Positions 1-8,944 are shown, numbered from the stretch's first letter. The stretch: 64,000 nucleotides of DNA from Pseudomonas viridiflava (GCF_900583165.1 NZ_UTKY01000076.1:1-64000); one strand, 5' to 3'. Notes: generated from the sequence alone by a model not told the origin. Numbers and translations are program-made.

Positions 1-1623
1 CTCGACCAGTTGCACGGCAAGGGCCAGTTCGCCGCCGATGCCGTGGCGCCTGTCGCTGCGGTAGAAGCGCCTGCTGCCCCGGTCAGCACGGACATCACCG
101 ACGACGAATTCGAAGCGTTGCTTGACCAACTGCATGGCAAGGGCACCTTTGCGGCCGACGCCTTGCCGGCGGTTTCCGCGACGTCTCCTGCGCCTGCCGC
201 ACCGGCTGCGCCGGCACCTGCAGGCGATGGGTTGATTTCCGATCACGAATTCGAATCCCTGCTGGATGAGTTGCACGGCAAGGGCAAGTTCACCGAAGTG
301 GCGCCGGCCGCCGCTGCTGCCGTCGCGACGGCGGCTCCGGTCGCCGCCAAAGCCGCCGCGCCAGTGGCCGCCAAGCCGGCACCGGCACCGGCTGCTGCAC
401 CGGCTCCGGCCCGTGCAGCGGCTGCGCCGGTCGCAGAAAAACCGGCCAGTGAAGCCGAAACCACCGTGCGGGTTGATACCGCGCGCCTGGACGACATCAT
501 GAACATGGTCGGCGAACTGGTGCTGGTGCGTAACCGCCTGGTGCGCCTGGGCCTGAGCAGTGGCGATGAAGCCATGCAAAAGGCCGTGTCGAACCTCGAC
601 GTGGTGACCGCCGACCTGCAGACCGCAGTGATGAAAACGCGCATGCAGCCGATCAAGAAAGTCTTCGGCCGCTTCCCGCGCCTGGTTCGTGACCTGGCGC
701 GCCAGCTCAAGAAAGAGATCAACCTGGAACTGGTGGGTGAAGAAACCGACCTCGACAAAAACCTTGTCGAGGCCCTGGCCGACCCGCTGGTCCACTTGGT
801 GCGCAACGCGGTTGACCACGGCGTCGAAACCCCGGAAGAACGCGAAGCCTCGGGCAAGTCCCGCAATGGCAAGGTGATTCTGGCGGCCGAGCAAGAAGGC
901 GACCACATCCTGCTGTCGATCACCGATGACGGCAAGGGCATGGACCCGACCATCTTGCGCAATATCGCGGTCAAGCGTGGCGTGATGGACAAGGACGCCG
1001 CCGACCGCCTGACCGACACCGAGTGCTACAACCTGATCTTCGCTCCGGGCTTCTCGACTAAGACCGAGATTTCCGACGTGTCCGGCCGTGGCGTGGGCAT
1101 GGACGTGGTGAAGACCAAGATCAGCCAGCTCAATGGCTCGATCAATATCTACTCGACCAAGGGCCAGGGCTCGAAGATCGTGATCAAGGTGCCGTTGACC
1201 TTGGCGATCATGCCGACCCTGATGGTGATGCTGGGCAACCAGGCGTTCGCCTTCCCGCTGGTCAACGTCAACGAAATCTTCCACCTCGACCTGTCGCGCA
1301 CCAACGTGGTGGACGGCCAGGAGGTAGTGATCGTGCGCGACAAGGCGTTGCCACTGTTCTACCTCAAGCGCTGGCTGGTGGCTTCGGCCAAACATGAAGA
1401 GCAGCGCGAAGGCCATGTGGTGATTCTCTCCGTGGGCACCCAACGCATCGGCTTTGTTGTCGACCAGTTGGTTGGCCAGGAAGAAGTGGTCATCAAGCCT
1501 TTGGGCAAAATGCTGCAGGGAACCCCGGGCATGTCGGGTGCGACCATCACCGGTGACGGTCGGATCGCGCTGATTCTCGATGTTCCGAGCATGCTCAAGC
1601 GTTACGCCGCTCGGCGTATTTGA
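1..1623 (+). CDS. cheA: Chemotaxis histidine kinase CheA (5' truncated)
   Basis: This is the C-terminal part of the chemotaxis kinase that autophosphorylates and passes phosphate to CheY and CheB; the frame is open from base 1, so the N-terminal phosphotransfer domains lie outside the window. Visible in order: an Ala/Pro-rich linker holding three degenerate copies of a short segment ending LHGKG, the dimerisation helices, the ATPase domain with N box (VRNAVDHG), G1 (DDGKGMD), F box (APGFSTK) and G2 (SGRGVGMD), and the C-terminal CheW-like regulatory domain. The stop is followed 48 bases later by cheB, so the two are probably co-transcribed. The repeated linker segment is unusual and is discussed as a finding. 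Identity is secure from the kinase motifs and from the cheB, motC, motD, parC, parP and cheW genes that follow. Confidence 0.97.
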   Translation, partial: LDQLHGKGQFAADAVAPVAAVEAPAAPVSTDITDDEFEALLDQLHGKGTFAADALPAVSATSPAPAAPAAPAPAGDGLISDHEFESLLDELHGKGKFTEVAPAAAAAVATAAPVAAKAAAPVAAKPAPAPAAAPAPARAAAAPVAEKPASEAETTVRVDTARLDDIMNMVGELVLVRNRLVRLGLSSGDEAMQKAVSNLDVVTADLQTAVMKTRMQPIKKVFGRFPRLVRDLARQLKKEINLELVGEETDLDKNLVEALADPLVHLVRNAVDHGVETPEEREASGKSRNGKVILAAEQEGDHILLSITDDGKGMDPTILRNIAVKRGVMDKDAADRLTDTECYNLIFAPGFSTKTEISDVSGRGVGMDVVKTKISQLNGSINIYSTKGQGSKIVIKVPLTLAIMPTLMVMLGNQAFAFPLVNVNEIFHLDLSRTNVVDGQEVVIVRDKALPLFYLKRWLVASAKHEEQREGHVVILSVGTQRIGFVVDQLVGQEEVVIKPLGKMLQGTPGMSGATITGDGRIALILDVPSMLKRYAARRI

Positions 1624-1671
1624 TTCTGGTGGGGCAGGGCGGTAATGCCCGCCCCGCCTAACGGAGTGTTT

Positions 1672-2799
1672 ATGGCAGTCAAGGTCCTGGTGGTGGACGA
1701 TTCGGGTTTCTTCCGTCGCCGCGTCTCGGAAATTCTTTCCGCTGATCCAAGCATCCAGGTGGTCGGTACGGCCACCAACGGTAAAGAGGCGATTGATCAA
1801 GCCATTGCGTTGAAGCCGGATGTGATCACCATGGACTACGAGATGCCGATGATGGATGGCATCACGGCAGTTCGGCACATCATGCAGCGCTGCCCGACCC
1901 CGGTATTGATGTTTTCCTCGCTAACCCATGAAGGCGCCCGGGTCACCCTGGATGCGCTGGATGCCGGCGCGGTGGACTTCCTGCCGAAGAATTTCGAAGA
2001 CATCTCGCGCAACCCCGAGAAGGTCAAGCAACTGCTGTGCGAGAAAGTCCACAGCATTTCCCGCAGTAACCGTCGCAGCCTGTTCAGCGCGCCTTCGTCT
2101 TCGCCTGCCCCGACACCGGCTCCCGCTGCGGCCCCGAGCACCTCGTTCGGGCGTCCTGCGCCAGCACCGGTGGCCCGTCCCGTCGCAGCGGCGCCTGTGC
2201 GTACGGCTGCGGGTCATTCGCCTGCGCCCAAGCGCAAAGCCTACAAACTGGTGGCTATCGGTACGTCCACCGGTGGCCCGGTTGCCCTGCAACGCGTGTT
2301 GACCCAACTGCCGGCCAACTTCCCGGCGCCCATCGTGCTGATTCAGCACATGCCCGCGGCGTTCACCAAGGCCTTCGCCGAACGCCTGGACAAGCTGTGC
2401 CGCATCAGCGTCAAGGAAGCCGAGGATGGCGACATCCTGCGTCCCGGCCTGGCGCTGCTGGCACCGGGTGGCAAGCAAATGATGGTGGATGGCCGGGGCG
2501 CGATCAAAATCCTGCCGGGCGACGAGCGCCTGAACTACAAACCGTGCGTGGATATCACCTTCGGTTCGGCGGCCAAGTCCTACGGTGACAAAGTTCTGGC
2601 GGTGGTGCTCACTGGCATGGGCGCCGACGGCCGTGAAGGCGCGCGCCTGCTCAAGCAGGGCGGCAGCGCCATCTGGGCCCAGGACGAAGCCAGTTGCGTG
2701 ATCTATGGCATGCCCATGGCCATCGTCAAGGCTGACCTGGCCGACGCCGTCTACAGCCTGGATGACATCGGCAAGCATCTGGTGGAGGCCTGCCTCTGA
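1672..2799 (+). CDS. cheB: CheB methylesterase/glutamine deamidase
   Basis: CheB removes methyl groups from chemoreceptors and is activated by phosphorylation from CheA. The 375-residue protein has an N-terminal receiver domain (acidic pair D9/D10, phospho-acceptor D55 in the ITMDYEMP context), a Pro/Ala-rich linker around residues 140-185, and the catalytic domain with S199 (GTSTGGP), H226 (IQHMP) and D319 (TGMGADG). An upstream in-frame ATG at 1645 exists, but the ATG at 1672 is preferred because GGAG lies just upstream and the receiver domain starts there. Its TGA overlaps the ATG of motC by one base (TGATG), indicating translational coupling. Confidence 0.96.
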   Translation: MAVKVLVVDDSGFFRRRVSEILSADPSIQVVGTATNGKEAIDQAIALKPDVITMDYEMPMMDGITAVRHIMQRCPTPVLMFSSLTHEGARVTLDALDAGAVDFLPKNFEDISRNPEKVKQLLCEKVHSISRSNRRSLFSAPSSSPAPTPAPAAAPSTSFGRPAPAPVARPVAAAPVRTAAGHSPAPKRKAYKLVAIGTSTGGPVALQRVLTQLPANFPAPIVLIQHMPAAFTKAFAERLDKLCRISVKEAEDGDILRPGLALLAPGGKQMMVDGRGAIKILPGDERLNYKPCVDITFGSAAKSYGDKVLAVVLTGMGADGREGARLLKQGGSAIWAQDEASCVIYGMPMAIVKADLADAVYSLDDIGKHLVEACL

Positions 2800-3539
2800 T
2801 GGATGTCTTGAGCCTGATCGGCATCATCATGGCGTTTGTCGCGATCATCGGCGGCAACTACCTCGAAGGCGGCCACCTCGGCGCCCTGGCTAACGGCCCG
2901 GCAGCGTTGATCGTGATCGGCGGCACCGTGGGCGCCGCGATGTTGCAGTCGCCTTTGAGCTCGTTCAAGCGCGCCATGCAGATTCTGGTCTGGATCATTT
3001 TCCCGCCGCGTGTCGACTTGGCTGGCGGCATCGACCGCGTGGTCAACTGGAGCCTAACGGCGCGCAAGGAAGGCCTGCTGGGCCTCGAAGGCGTGGCCGA
3101 TGCCGAGCCCGACAGCTACGCGCGCAAAGGCCTGCAACTGCTGGTGGACGGCGCCGAGCCGGAAGCGATCCGCAGCATCCTGGAGGTGGATTTCTACACC
3201 CAGGAAAGCCGCGACATCAACGCCGCCAAAGTCTTTGAAAGCATGGGCGGCTATGCGCCGACCATCGGCATCATCGGTGCGGTGATGGGCCTGATCCATG
3301 TGATGGGCAATTTGGCCGACCCTTCGCAGCTGGGCAGCGGGATTGCCGTGGCATTTGTCGCCACCATCTACGGCGTGGCCAGCGCCAACCTGGTGTTGTT
3401 GCCGGTGGCCAGCAAGCTCAAGGCCATTGCGCAGCGCCAATCGCGTTATCGCGAGATGTTGCTCGAAGGCATCCTGTCGATTGCCGAGGGCGAGAACCCG
3501 CGCTCCATCGAATTGAAGCTCCAGGGCTTCATGGATTGA
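2799..3539 (+). CDS. motC: Flagellar motor stator protein MotC (MotA family)
   Basis: This is the MotA-type subunit of the second stator of Pseudomonas, an inner-membrane proton channel that drives the flagellar rotor. The 246-residue protein has an N-terminal hydrophobic segment, a second one near residues 27-45, a cytoplasmic loop and the paired C-terminal helices around the GGYAPTIGIIGAVMGL segment, typical of MotA/TolQ/ExbB proteins. It starts inside the cheB stop codon and its partner motD follows. A REP doublet of about 100 bases lies between motC and motD, which is unusual for two subunits of one complex. Confidence 0.95.
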   Translation: MDVLSLIGIIMAFVAIIGGNYLEGGHLGALANGPAALIVIGGTVGAAMLQSPLSSFKRAMQILVWIIFPPRVDLAGGIDRVVNWSLTARKEGLLGLEGVADAEPDSYARKGLQLLVDGAEPEAIRSILEVDFYTQESRDINAAKVFESMGGYAPTIGIIGAVMGLIHVMGNLADPSQLGSGIAVAFVATIYGVASANLVLLPVASKLKAIAQRQSRYREMLLEGILSIAEGENPRSIELKLQGFMD

Positions 3540-3555
3540 TGCGTATGACCATCCT

Positions 3556-3656
3556 TGTAGGAGCGAGCTTGCTCGCGAAAATCGTCAACGATAACGCGGG
3601 TATTCTGGATGATCGCGGTGTCTGTGGGTTTTTCGCGAGCAAGCTCGCTCCTACAG
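3556..3656. repeat. REP doublet, family A (REPIN), inverted relative to the other copies
   Basis: Two inverted copies of a REP element with the core GAGCGAGCTTGCTCGC flank a spacer of about 57 bases. The reverse complement of this unit matches the family A units at 13387, 49038 and 53578 across the spacer as well as the ends. It sits between motC and motD. Confidence 0.93.
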
Positions 3657-3684
3657 GGGTTGTGTATTGTGGGGGGGATTGCCT

Positions 3685-4572
3685 GTGAGCCGTCGTCGTC
3701 GCGAGCCTGAAGAACACGTCAACCACGAGCGGTGGCTGGTGTCCTATGCGGACTTCATCACCCTGCTGTTCGCATTTTTTGTGGTGATGTACTCCATCTC
3801 GTCGATCAACGAAGGCAAGTACAAAGTCATCTCCCAAGCGCTGATCGGCGTGTTCAACGATGCCGACCGCGCCCTCAAGCCGATCCCCATTGGCGAAGAG
3901 CGGCCCAAGACCGTGACCCCGGCCAAGCCGCTGGTCAACGACAGCGATGAAACCGCCGCGGGCGTGGGTGGCACCAGCGACCCGCTGAAAAGCATTGCCG
4001 ATGACATCAGTGCCGCGTTTGGCGACTTGATCAGCTCCAACCAGATGACCGTGCGCGGCAATGAGTTGTGGGTAGAGATCGAGCTTAATTCCAGCCTGTT
4101 GTTTGCCAGTGCGGACGCACTGCCCAGCGACCAGGCGTTCACCATCATCGACAAGGTCGCGGCGATTCTCAAACCGTTCGAGAACCCGATCCACGTCGAA
4201 GGCTTTACCGACAATTTTCCGATCAGCACCGCGCAATACCCAACAAACTGGGAGCTGTCGTCGGCGCGCGCGTCGAGCATCGTGCGCATGCTGGCGATGC
4301 AGGGCGTGAACCCTGGGCGCCTGGCGTCGGTGGGCTACGGCGAATTCCAGCCGGTGGCCAATAACGCCACGGTTGAAGGCCGGGCGAAGAACCGTCGGGT
4401 GGTGTTGGTGGTGTCGCGCAACCTGGATGTGCGCCGCAGCCTGACCGGTACCGGCACCGCCAATGCAACACCGGACGCGGCCTTGAAGCGCGCTGGCACA
4501 CAAACTGCTACGCCCCCTGTAAAGCCGCCGGTTCGTCAGAGCGCCGTCAATACTCCGTCACCGGCTCAATAA
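3685..4572 (+). CDS. motD: Flagellar motor stator protein MotD (MotB family)
   Basis: This is the MotB-type partner of MotC: one transmembrane helix carrying the proton-binding aspartate (D23 in the SYADFITLLFAFF segment) and a C-terminal OmpA-like peptidoglycan-binding domain (TDNFPISTAQYPTNWELSSA and the R-AKNRRV end) that anchors the stator to the wall. A GTG at 3685 is chosen: a G-rich ribosome-binding stretch (3671-3678) precedes it and the Arg-rich MSRRRR start agrees with the MotD N-terminus I recall from P. aeruginosa. A TTG at 3667 would add six unsupported residues. The gene is 295 codons. A REP doublet separates it from motC. Confidence 0.95.
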   Translation: MSRRRREPEEHVNHERWLVSYADFITLLFAFFVVMYSISSINEGKYKVISQALIGVFNDADRALKPIPIGEERPKTVTPAKPLVNDSDETAAGVGGTSDPLKSIADDISAAFGDLISSNQMTVRGNELWVEIELNSSLLFASADALPSDQAFTIIDKVAAILKPFENPIHVEGFTDNFPISTAQYPTNWELSSARASSIVRMLAMQGVNPGRLASVGYGEFQPVANNATVEGRAKNRRVVLVVSRNLDVRRSLTGTGTANATPDAALKRAGTQTATPPVKPPVRQSAVNTPSPAQ

Positions 4573-4622
4573 CCTATGCAATGTCTCGGTCGCGCCTGTG
4601 CCCACCGGGAGGAATCAACCGA

Positions 4623-5411
4623 ATGAGAGTCTGGGCAGTTGCCAATCAAAAAGGTGGGGTCGGCAAGACCACCACCTCCATCGCCTTAGCCGGATTGCTG
4701 GCCGAGGCGGGCAAGCGTGTGGTCGTAGTGGACCTGGACCCCCACGGCTCCATGACCAGCTATTTCGGCTACGACCCGGATGCGCTGGAACACAGCAACT
4801 ACGACCTGTTCCTGCACAAGGGCAGCGTCCCGGCGGAGTTGCCCAAGCAACTGCTGCTGCCCACCAGCAATGAAAGCATTTCGCTGCTGCCGTCCAGCAC
4901 CGCCCTGGCCACCCTTGAGCGCCAGTCGCCGGGGCAGAGCGGCCTGGGGCTGGTGATCGCCAAGACCCTGGCGCAACTGTGGCAGGACTTCGACTACGCC
5001 ATCATCGACAGCCCGCCGTTGCTCGGTGTACTGATGGTCAACGCCTTGGCGGCCAGCCAACAGTTGGTGATTCCGGTGCAGACCGAGCACCTGGCCGTCA
5101 AAGGCTTGGAGCGTATGGTCAGCACCCTGGCAATGATCAACCGCTCGCGTAAGCAAGCGCTGCCGTTCAGCATCGTGCCGACCTTGTTCGACCGCCGTAC
5201 CCAGGCCTCCCTCGGTACCTTGCGGGTATTGCGCGATGCGTACCCGGAGACGATCTGGAACGGCTACATCCCTGTGGACACGCGCCTGCGTGACGCCAGC
5301 CGCGCCGGTCTCACACCGTCGCAGTTCGACACGAAAAGCCGGGGCGTGCTGGCCTACCGCGCCTTGCTCAAACACCTGCTGGCCCAGCAGCTTGTGGCGC
5401 AGGTGGCGTGA
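4623..5411 (+). CDS. parC: ParA-like ATPase of the chemosensory array (ParC)
   Basis: This MinD/ParA-family ATPase of 262 residues has a deviant Walker A (QKGGVGKTT, residues 9-17), a Walker A' region (VVDLDPHGS) and a Walker B-like DSPPLLG. In polar chemosensory systems ParC places arrays at the cell pole with ParP. The ATG at 4623 follows GGGAGGA with good spacing; the upstream in-frame start at 4581 is not supported. The stop overlaps the parP start by one base. It lies inside the cheA to cheW operon, which argues for array positioning and against a role in plasmid or chromosome partition. Confidence 0.9.
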   Translation: MRVWAVANQKGGVGKTTTSIALAGLLAEAGKRVVVVDLDPHGSMTSYFGYDPDALEHSNYDLFLHKGSVPAELPKQLLLPTSNESISLLPSSTALATLERQSPGQSGLGLVIAKTLAQLWQDFDYAIIDSPPLLGVLMVNALAASQQLVIPVQTEHLAVKGLERMVSTLAMINRSRKQALPFSIVPTLFDRRTQASLGTLRVLRDAYPETIWNGYIPVDTRLRDASRAGLTPSQFDTKSRGVLAYRALLKHLLAQQLVAQVA

Positions 5412-6226
5412 TGAACCGGCCTATTGATTTCAAGACCCGGCCGCAACTGGCACTCGAATCCTATTTGGATGCCTTGCTGCAGGATGCGACCGCTGAAGAA
5501 CTGCCTGAGCCGATCCTGGTGCTTGAGCCCGCCAGCACCCTGGATGAATTTCAGTTGGCCGTGCTCGAGGAGCAGGCCCGCGATGCGAACGTCGTGCCGA
5601 TTATTGCCCCGGTTGCAGCACCCGTCGTGGTGCCCATCCTGCCCGTGCCCGTGCCCGTGCCTGTTGTCGTGGCGCCGGTGGTGGTCGAGCCGGTGGTGGA
5701 AGTCCACCTGCCGCCGAGCATCACCCCGCCACCGGTGACCGGCGACGGTCGCCCGGCCTGGGCCGCCGAGCCGTTCGAATGCCTGCTGTTTGACGTCGCC
5801 GGGTTGACCCTGGCGGTGCCGCTGGTGTGCCTGGGTTCGATCTATTCCCTGCAAGGCCAGGAGCTGACGCCACTGTTTGGGCAACCGGAGTGGTTCCTCG
5901 GCATCTTGCCCAGCCAGGCGGGCAACCTCAAAGTCCTCGATACCGCGCGCTGGGTAATGCCCGACCGCTATCGCGACGACTTCCGCGAGGGTTTGCAGTA
6001 CGTGATCTCGGTACAGGGCTATGAGTGGGGGCTGGCGGTGCACCAAGTCAGCCGCTCGCTGCGCCTGGACCCGAACGAAATCAAATGGCGCAGCCAGCGG
6101 GGCCAGCGGCCTTGGCTGGCAGGCACCGTGATCGAACACATGTGCGCGTTGCTCGACGTTTCCGAACTGGCCGAGTTGATCGCCAGCGGTGCCGTCAAGG
6201 CGATGCCTGTTAACAAACGCAGTTGA
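5411..6226 (+). CDS. parP: CheW-domain protein ParP (array/pole linker)
   Basis: The 271-residue protein has an N-terminal unstructured region, a Val/Pro-rich low-complexity linker (about residues 60-110) and a C-terminal CheW-like domain (about 115-265; FDVAGLTLAVPL, FLGILPSQAGNLKVLD). In Vibrio and Pseudomonas such proteins (ParP) join the CheA/CheW array to ParC. The start ATG at 5411 overlaps the parC stop (TGATG), so the two are translationally coupled. A GTG at 5408 is the only alternative and differs by one codon. The function is transferred from gene order and domain layout. Confidence 0.88.
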   Translation: MNRPIDFKTRPQLALESYLDALLQDATAEELPEPILVLEPASTLDEFQLAVLEEQARDANVVPIIAPVAAPVVVPILPVPVPVPVVVAPVVVEPVVEVHLPPSITPPPVTGDGRPAWAAEPFECLLFDVAGLTLAVPLVCLGSIYSLQGQELTPLFGQPEWFLGILPSQAGNLKVLDTARWVMPDRYRDDFREGLQYVISVQGYEWGLAVHQVSRSLRLDPNEIKWRSQRGQRPWLAGTVIEHMCALLDVSELAELIASGAVKAMPVNKRS

Positions 6227-6240
6227 TTGAACACAATAAG

Positions 6241-6260
6241 GGCCGCGCGGTTGTGCGGCC
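6241..6260. other. Short GC-rich hairpin between parP and cheW
   Basis: GGCCGC and GCGGCC form a 6-bp stem with an 8-base loop in the 82-base gap before cheW. No T-tract follows, so this is not a convincing terminator; it may tune read-through or mRNA stability. Confidence 0.35.
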
Positions 6261-6308
6261 AACACAGCACACACGCCGTACTCAACGGCATTTGAAGGGG
6301 TCAGGGGT

Positions 6309-6791
6309 ATGAACAAGTCAGCGTCCGCACAAGGTTTGGATGATCCGATCCTGCAATGGGTGACCTTCAAACTGGACAACGAGTCCTACGGCATCAACGT
6401 GATGCGCGTACAGGAAGTACTGCGCTACACCGAGATCGCCCCGGTGCCGGGTGCGCCAAGCTACGTGCTGGGTATCATCAACCTGCGCGGCAACGTGGTG
6501 ACGGTGATCGACACCCGCCAGCGTTTTGGCTTGGTGCCGACCGAAGTCAACGACAACACCCGTATCGTCATCATCGAAGCCGACAAGCAAGTGGTCGGGA
6601 TCATGGTCGACAGCGTGGCTGAAGTGGTTTACCTGCGCCAATCGGAAGTGGAAACCGCGCCGAACGTGGGCAACGAAGAGTCTGCCAAGTTCATCCAGGG
6701 CGTGTGCAACAAGAACGGCGAACTGCTGATTCTGGTTGAGCTGGACAAGATGATGAGCGAAGAAGAGTGGTCGGATCTGGAGAACATCTGA
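6309..6791 (+). CDS. cheW: Chemotaxis adaptor CheW
   Basis: CheW couples chemoreceptors to CheA. The 160-residue protein is a single CheW domain with conserved blocks YGINVMRVQEV, PSYVLGIINLRG and DTRQRFG, and a slightly extended acidic C-terminus. The ATG is preceded by an AGGGGT ribosome-binding stretch. It follows parP after an 82-base gap and ends directly at the start of the DUF2802 gene, so it belongs to the same chemotaxis operon. Confidence 0.97.
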   Translation: MNKSASAQGLDDPILQWVTFKLDNESYGINVMRVQEVLRYTEIAPVPGAPSYVLGIINLRGNVVTVIDTRQRFGLVPTEVNDNTRIVIIEADKQVVGIMVDSVAEVVYLRQSEVETAPNVGNEESAKFIQGVCNKNGELLILVELDKMMSEEEWSDLENI

Positions 6792-7184
6792 TTGTTTCTT
6801 GAAGCAGTGGTAATTGTCCTGGCGCTGTTGTGGGCCGGGACGCTCGCCTTTGCGCTGCGCTATGTGCGCCAGCAACGAGAGTTGGCCCTGCAACAGGCCG
6901 AGCGTGACGCTGTGCGTGATCGGCGTCTGCTGGAGCTGGTCAAGCGTGTTGATCACTTCCAGCAGAGTGCGGTGAAGGTCGGGGACGAGGTGCATGAACT
7001 GCGCGCGATCCTCGGGCCGTTGCCGGACAAGCTGGCGCAGATTGAGCAGCGCGACCCGGCCAGCCTGTCGTTTGCCCAGGCGGCGAAGTTGGTGGGGATG
7101 GGGGCTACGGTGGATGAGCTGACCCAGTCCTGCGGCCTGACCCAGGCTGAGGCGCAGTTGATGAGCAAGTTGCACAAGAGCTGA
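6792..7184 (+). CDS. DUF2802 membrane-anchored protein
   Basis: This small protein of 130 residues has one N-terminal transmembrane helix (about residues 3-22), a charged probable coiled-coil (25-60) and a C-terminal segment with helix-turn-helix-like spacing (AAKLVGMGATVDELTQSCGLTQAEAQLM). It matches the DUF2802 proteins that commonly close this chemotaxis operon in Pseudomonas. Translation probably starts at the TTG at 6792, overlapping the cheW stop, since no ATG is available nearby. Its function is unknown; a link to the array or flagellum is inferred from position only. Confidence 0.75.
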   Translation: MFLEAVVIVLALLWAGTLAFALRYVRQQRELALQQAERDAVRDRRLLELVKRVDHFQQSAVKVGDEVHELRAILGPLPDKLAQIEQRDPASLSFAQAAKLVGMGATVDELTQSCGLTQAEAQLMSKLHKS

Positions 7185-7213
7185 CTCTGGTTGTACCCCC
7201 CCGGATCAAAAAA

Positions 7214-7302
7214 TGTGGGAGGGGGCTTGCCCCCGATTGCGGTGTTTCAGTACCAGGTATGCTGACTGACACACTGCAATCGGGGGCAAGCCCCCTCCCA
7301 CA
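7214..7302. repeat. REP doublet, family B (REPIN)
   Basis: Two inverted copies of a REP with core GGGGGCTTGCCCCC flank a 40-base spacer that is itself partly self-complementary (GCGGTGT... paired with ...ACACTGC). It follows the chemotaxis operon and could act as a 3' stabilising hairpin. Confidence 0.93.
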
Positions 7303-7408
7303 TTTGTTTGTGCGTTGTCCTTGGAATTATTTTCCAGCCTAACGACCTTTTACCTATCACCGACGGTCAACATCCATCAGGAACCCTTTCATCCCCGGAG
7401 AAAACCCC

Positions 7409-8326
7409 ATGACCACCCCCAAGGCACTGTTGATCCTCCACGGCAAGCAAGCCCTCAACGAGGACGTGCGCGCAGCCGTGCAGGCTCGGCGTGAACAGGG
7501 TACGGAGCTGGCGGTACGGGTGACCTGGGAGGGCGGCGATGCCCAGCGCCTGGTCAACGAAGCGCTGGCTGACGGCTACACCCACATCATCGCCGGCGGC
7601 GGCGACGGCACCTTGCGTGACGTGGCCGAGGCCATGGCTCAAGCCAAGACGGACGCCAGCCTGGTGCTCATGCCACTGGGCACCGCCAACGACTTCGCCA
7701 AGGCCGCCGGCGTGCCGCTGGAGCCCGCACAGGCCCTGGCGTTGCTGGATGTAGCGCCCAAGGCGATCGACCTCGGCCAGGTCGGTGGGCAAGTGTTCTT
7801 GAATATGGCCACCGGTGGGTTTGGCAGCCAGGTCACCGCCAACACCTCCGAAGACCTGAAGAAGGTCCTCGGCGGTGCCGCGTACCTGTTCACCGGCCTG
7901 ACCCGCTTCAGTGAATTGAAAGCCGCCTATGGCGAACTGGAAGGCCCGGATTTCCATTGGAAGGGCGAGCTGCTCGCTCTGGGTATTGGCAACGGTCGCC
8001 AGGCTGGCGGCGGGCATGTGCTGTGCCCAGGTGCCATGGCAGACGATGGTTTGTTGGATATCAGCATTCTGCCGGCGCCTCAGGAAGTCGTGGGCACCTT
8101 GCGCACCCTGATGACCGATGGCGGCATGGATAATCTGTTCGTGCGTGCACGCCTGCCGTGGGTGCAGATCAAGGTGGCCGAAGGCTTGTATCTCAACCTC
8201 GACGGTGAACCGCTCAAAGGCGACGACCTGCGCTTCGCCGCTTTACCCAAGGCCCTGCGGGTGCATCTGCCGGTGGGTTCGCCGTTAGTCGTCCAGGCTG
8301 ATGATTTGCTCGCGCACCGCGAATAA
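7409..8326 (+). CDS. yegS: YegS-like lipid kinase
   Basis: The 305-residue protein belongs to the diacylglycerol/sphingosine kinase family: the nucleotide-binding GGGDGT motif lies near residues 62-67 and PLGTANDFA near 90-98, with a C-terminal substrate domain (NLDGEPL). Bacterial YegS phosphorylates lipids such as phosphatidylglycerol in vitro; the physiological substrate is not known. The 3' end overlaps the convergent response regulator gene by 42 bases. It is preceded by a REP doublet and a gap of about 100 bases in which a promoter is plausible. Confidence 0.9.
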   Translation: MTTPKALLILHGKQALNEDVRAAVQARREQGTELAVRVTWEGGDAQRLVNEALADGYTHIIAGGGDGTLRDVAEAMAQAKTDASLVLMPLGTANDFAKAAGVPLEPAQALALLDVAPKAIDLGQVGGQVFLNMATGGFGSQVTANTSEDLKKVLGGAAYLFTGLTRFSELKAAYGELEGPDFHWKGELLALGIGNGRQAGGGHVLCPGAMADDGLLDISILPAPQEVVGTLRTLMTDGGMDNLFVRARLPWVQIKVAEGLYLNLDGEPLKGDDLRFAALPKALRVHLPVGSPLVVQADDLLAHRE

Positions 8327-8944
8327 CACCAGGCCCGCCACATCGAAAATCTGCAGGCGCTTCATGATTTGCGAGCGGTGGGCTTCGACGGTCTTGATGC
8401 TCAGGCCCAGGCCATGGGCGATTTCCCGGGTGGATTTGCCGCGCACGATCAGGCGCAGGATTTCCAACTGGCGTGCCGTCAGGTTGTGACTGCCGCCCGC
8501 TAACGGGGTCGGCGCCTGGTTGCGCACCAGCGCCTGGTTGATCACCGTGTGAGCGATGGCCGGGCTCAGGTAGCGCTCGTTGTTACGCAGGGCCAGCAAC
8601 GCGTGCTCCAGTTCGTTGGCGGTGGTGTCCTTGAGCAGGTAGCCGTGGGCACCCGTCTCCAGCGCGCGCATGATCAGCTCCGGGTCGGTGTGCATCGACA
8701 GGATCAGCACACGGCTCTTGGGGTAGGCGCGCTTGAGCTGCTGCAGCGCGTCCAGCCCGCCGGTGTGTTTCATCGACAGGTCCAGCAGCACGATATCGGG
8801 CTGCAGATCATTGAACTGTTCCAGCAATTGCGCGCCGTCGCTGGCTTCGCCGACCACGGTGTAGCCGGGAATGTCCTGGACCAGCGCACGCACGCCGGCC
8901 CGGATCAGTGCATGGTCATCCACCAGAAGGAGTGTGCAGGTCAC
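8285..8944 (-). CDS. NarL/FixJ-type response regulator
   Basis: This response regulator of 219 residues has an N-terminal receiver domain (D9/D10, phospho-acceptor D55 in IVLLDLSM, conserved K in GYLLKDT) and a C-terminal LuxR-type helix-turn-helix (LTARQLEILRLIVRGKSTREIA, AHRSQIMKRL). It overlaps the upstream sensor kinase gene by 4 bases (ATGA), so the two form a two-component pair. The target genes are not evident. The 3' end overlaps yegS tail to tail. Confidence 0.93.
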   Translation of the reverse strand: MTCTLLLVDDHALIRAGVRALVQDIPGYTVVGEASDGAQLLEQFNDLQPDIVLLDLSMKHTGGLDALQQLKRAYPKSRVLILSMHTDPELIMRALETGAHGYLLKDTTANELEHALLALRNNERYLSPAIAHTVINQALVRNQAPTPLAGGSHNLTARQLEILRLIVRGKSTREIAHGLGLSIKTVEAHRSQIMKRLQIFDVAGLVLFAVREQIISLDD

